Source of the DNA: Pseudomonadota bacterium
GTDB lineage: Bacteria; Pseudomonadota; Alphaproteobacteria; Thalassobaculales; Thalassobaculaceae
Assembly: GCA_027623845.1 (NCBI GenBank)
Contig: JAQBUJ010000162.1
Span: 1-6,997, forward strand
Direction of reading: 5' to 3'
Length of the DNA stretch: 6,997 nt
Under the pieces are notes generated by a model. That model saw only the letters and a list, made by a program, of their open reading frames with translations, was not told the DNA's origin and searched no databases. Shown here in pieces: positions 6,837-6,997 of the stretch (positions within the stretch are counted from its first letter, which is position 1; every line of letters starts with the position of its first letter). The position numbers and the translations under genes were made by a program.

Positions 6837-6997
6837 GGCGCCAATTCTCAGGTTCGGGGATGCGGCGGACCGTAAACCTCGCGAGGCCTCGGCGCAACGG
6901 CAAAGCCTCGCGGCGCATTATCGATCGATTTGAGCGCAAATCCCTAACGGTGGCGCGACATTGAATAGAGTGGGCCTCAGCCCCAGGGCAATCGGGT
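6837..6997. other. Non-coding leader upstream of dgt, probable promoter region
   Basis: No gene is supported in these 161 bases. On the minus strand two weak sigma-70-like arrangements can be drawn. One is GATAAT (6922-6917), five of six to the -10 consensus but without a good -35. The other is TTGCGC (6897-6892), 17 bases, then TACGGT (6874-6869). Neither is convincing alone. The region also holds the palindromes CCTCGCGAGG (6877-6886), GAGGCCTC (6883-6890) and ATCGATCGAT (6920-6929). Position relative to the first gene of the unit makes it the best candidate for the operon promoter. Whether a divergent plus-strand gene begins past the right edge cannot be seen. Confidence 0.4.

Noticed and set aside
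6432..6875. A 147-residue plus-strand frame opposite the 5' part of dgt.
   Set aside because: It is antisense to the conserved HD motifs of dgt and shows no family resemblance of its own.
6751..6939. A 62-residue minus-strand frame crossing the dgt start.
   Set aside because: It overlaps dgt by 86 bases in another frame, has Arg-rich shadow-like composition and no recognisable motif.
6961..6997. Possible start of a divergent plus-strand gene from the TTG at 6961.
   Set aside because: Only 12 codons are visible, with no ribosome-binding site or recognisable motif.

Overview
The window is a compact, GC-rich (roughly 60% by eye) bacterial chromosome segment that is almost entirely coding. All seven recognisable genes lie on the minus strand. 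Gene content and order (dgt, argS, a membrane-anchored SPOR protein, nagZ, a site-2 protease, scpA, scpB) resemble the conserved dgt-argS-SPOR-nagZ-scpA-scpB neighbourhood of alphaproteobacteria. The host is therefore probably an alphaproteobacterium, perhaps of the Rhodospirillales type. This placement is an inference from synteny and protein style; no marker RNA is present.

Reading in the direction of transcription (right to left): 6997-6837 is a short non-coding leader with weak promoter-like hexamers and several short palindromes. Next come dgt (6836-5655, HD-domain dNTP triphosphohydrolase), argS (5654-3900, arginyl-tRNA synthetase), a SPOR-domain protein (3903-3004), nagZ (2987-1971, cytoplasmic beta-N-acetylhexosaminidase), a small M50 site-2 protease (1960-1265, TTG start), scpA (1260-457) and the 5' part of scpB (460-1, running off the left edge).

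The junctions are extremely tight. dgt and argS abut with no gap (TAG directly followed by ATG). argS/SPOR and scpA/scpB each overlap by four bases (ATGA). The remaining gaps are 16, 10 and 4 bases. This points to one polycistronic unit with widespread translational coupling, transcribed from a promoter to the right of dgt.

Functionally the unit mixes nucleotide-pool control (Dgt), translation (ArgS), cell-wall and division functions (SPOR protein, NagZ), membrane proteolysis (M50 protease) and chromosome condensation (ScpA/ScpB, kleisin and partner of SMC). The common theme is growth and cell-cycle housekeeping. I see no insertion sequence, prophage, CRISPR array, tRNA, rRNA or defence island. 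The points most worth checking are the protease embedded between nagZ and scpA, the HAAH form of the ArgS HIGH motif, and a hairpin that overlaps the scpB ribosome-binding site.
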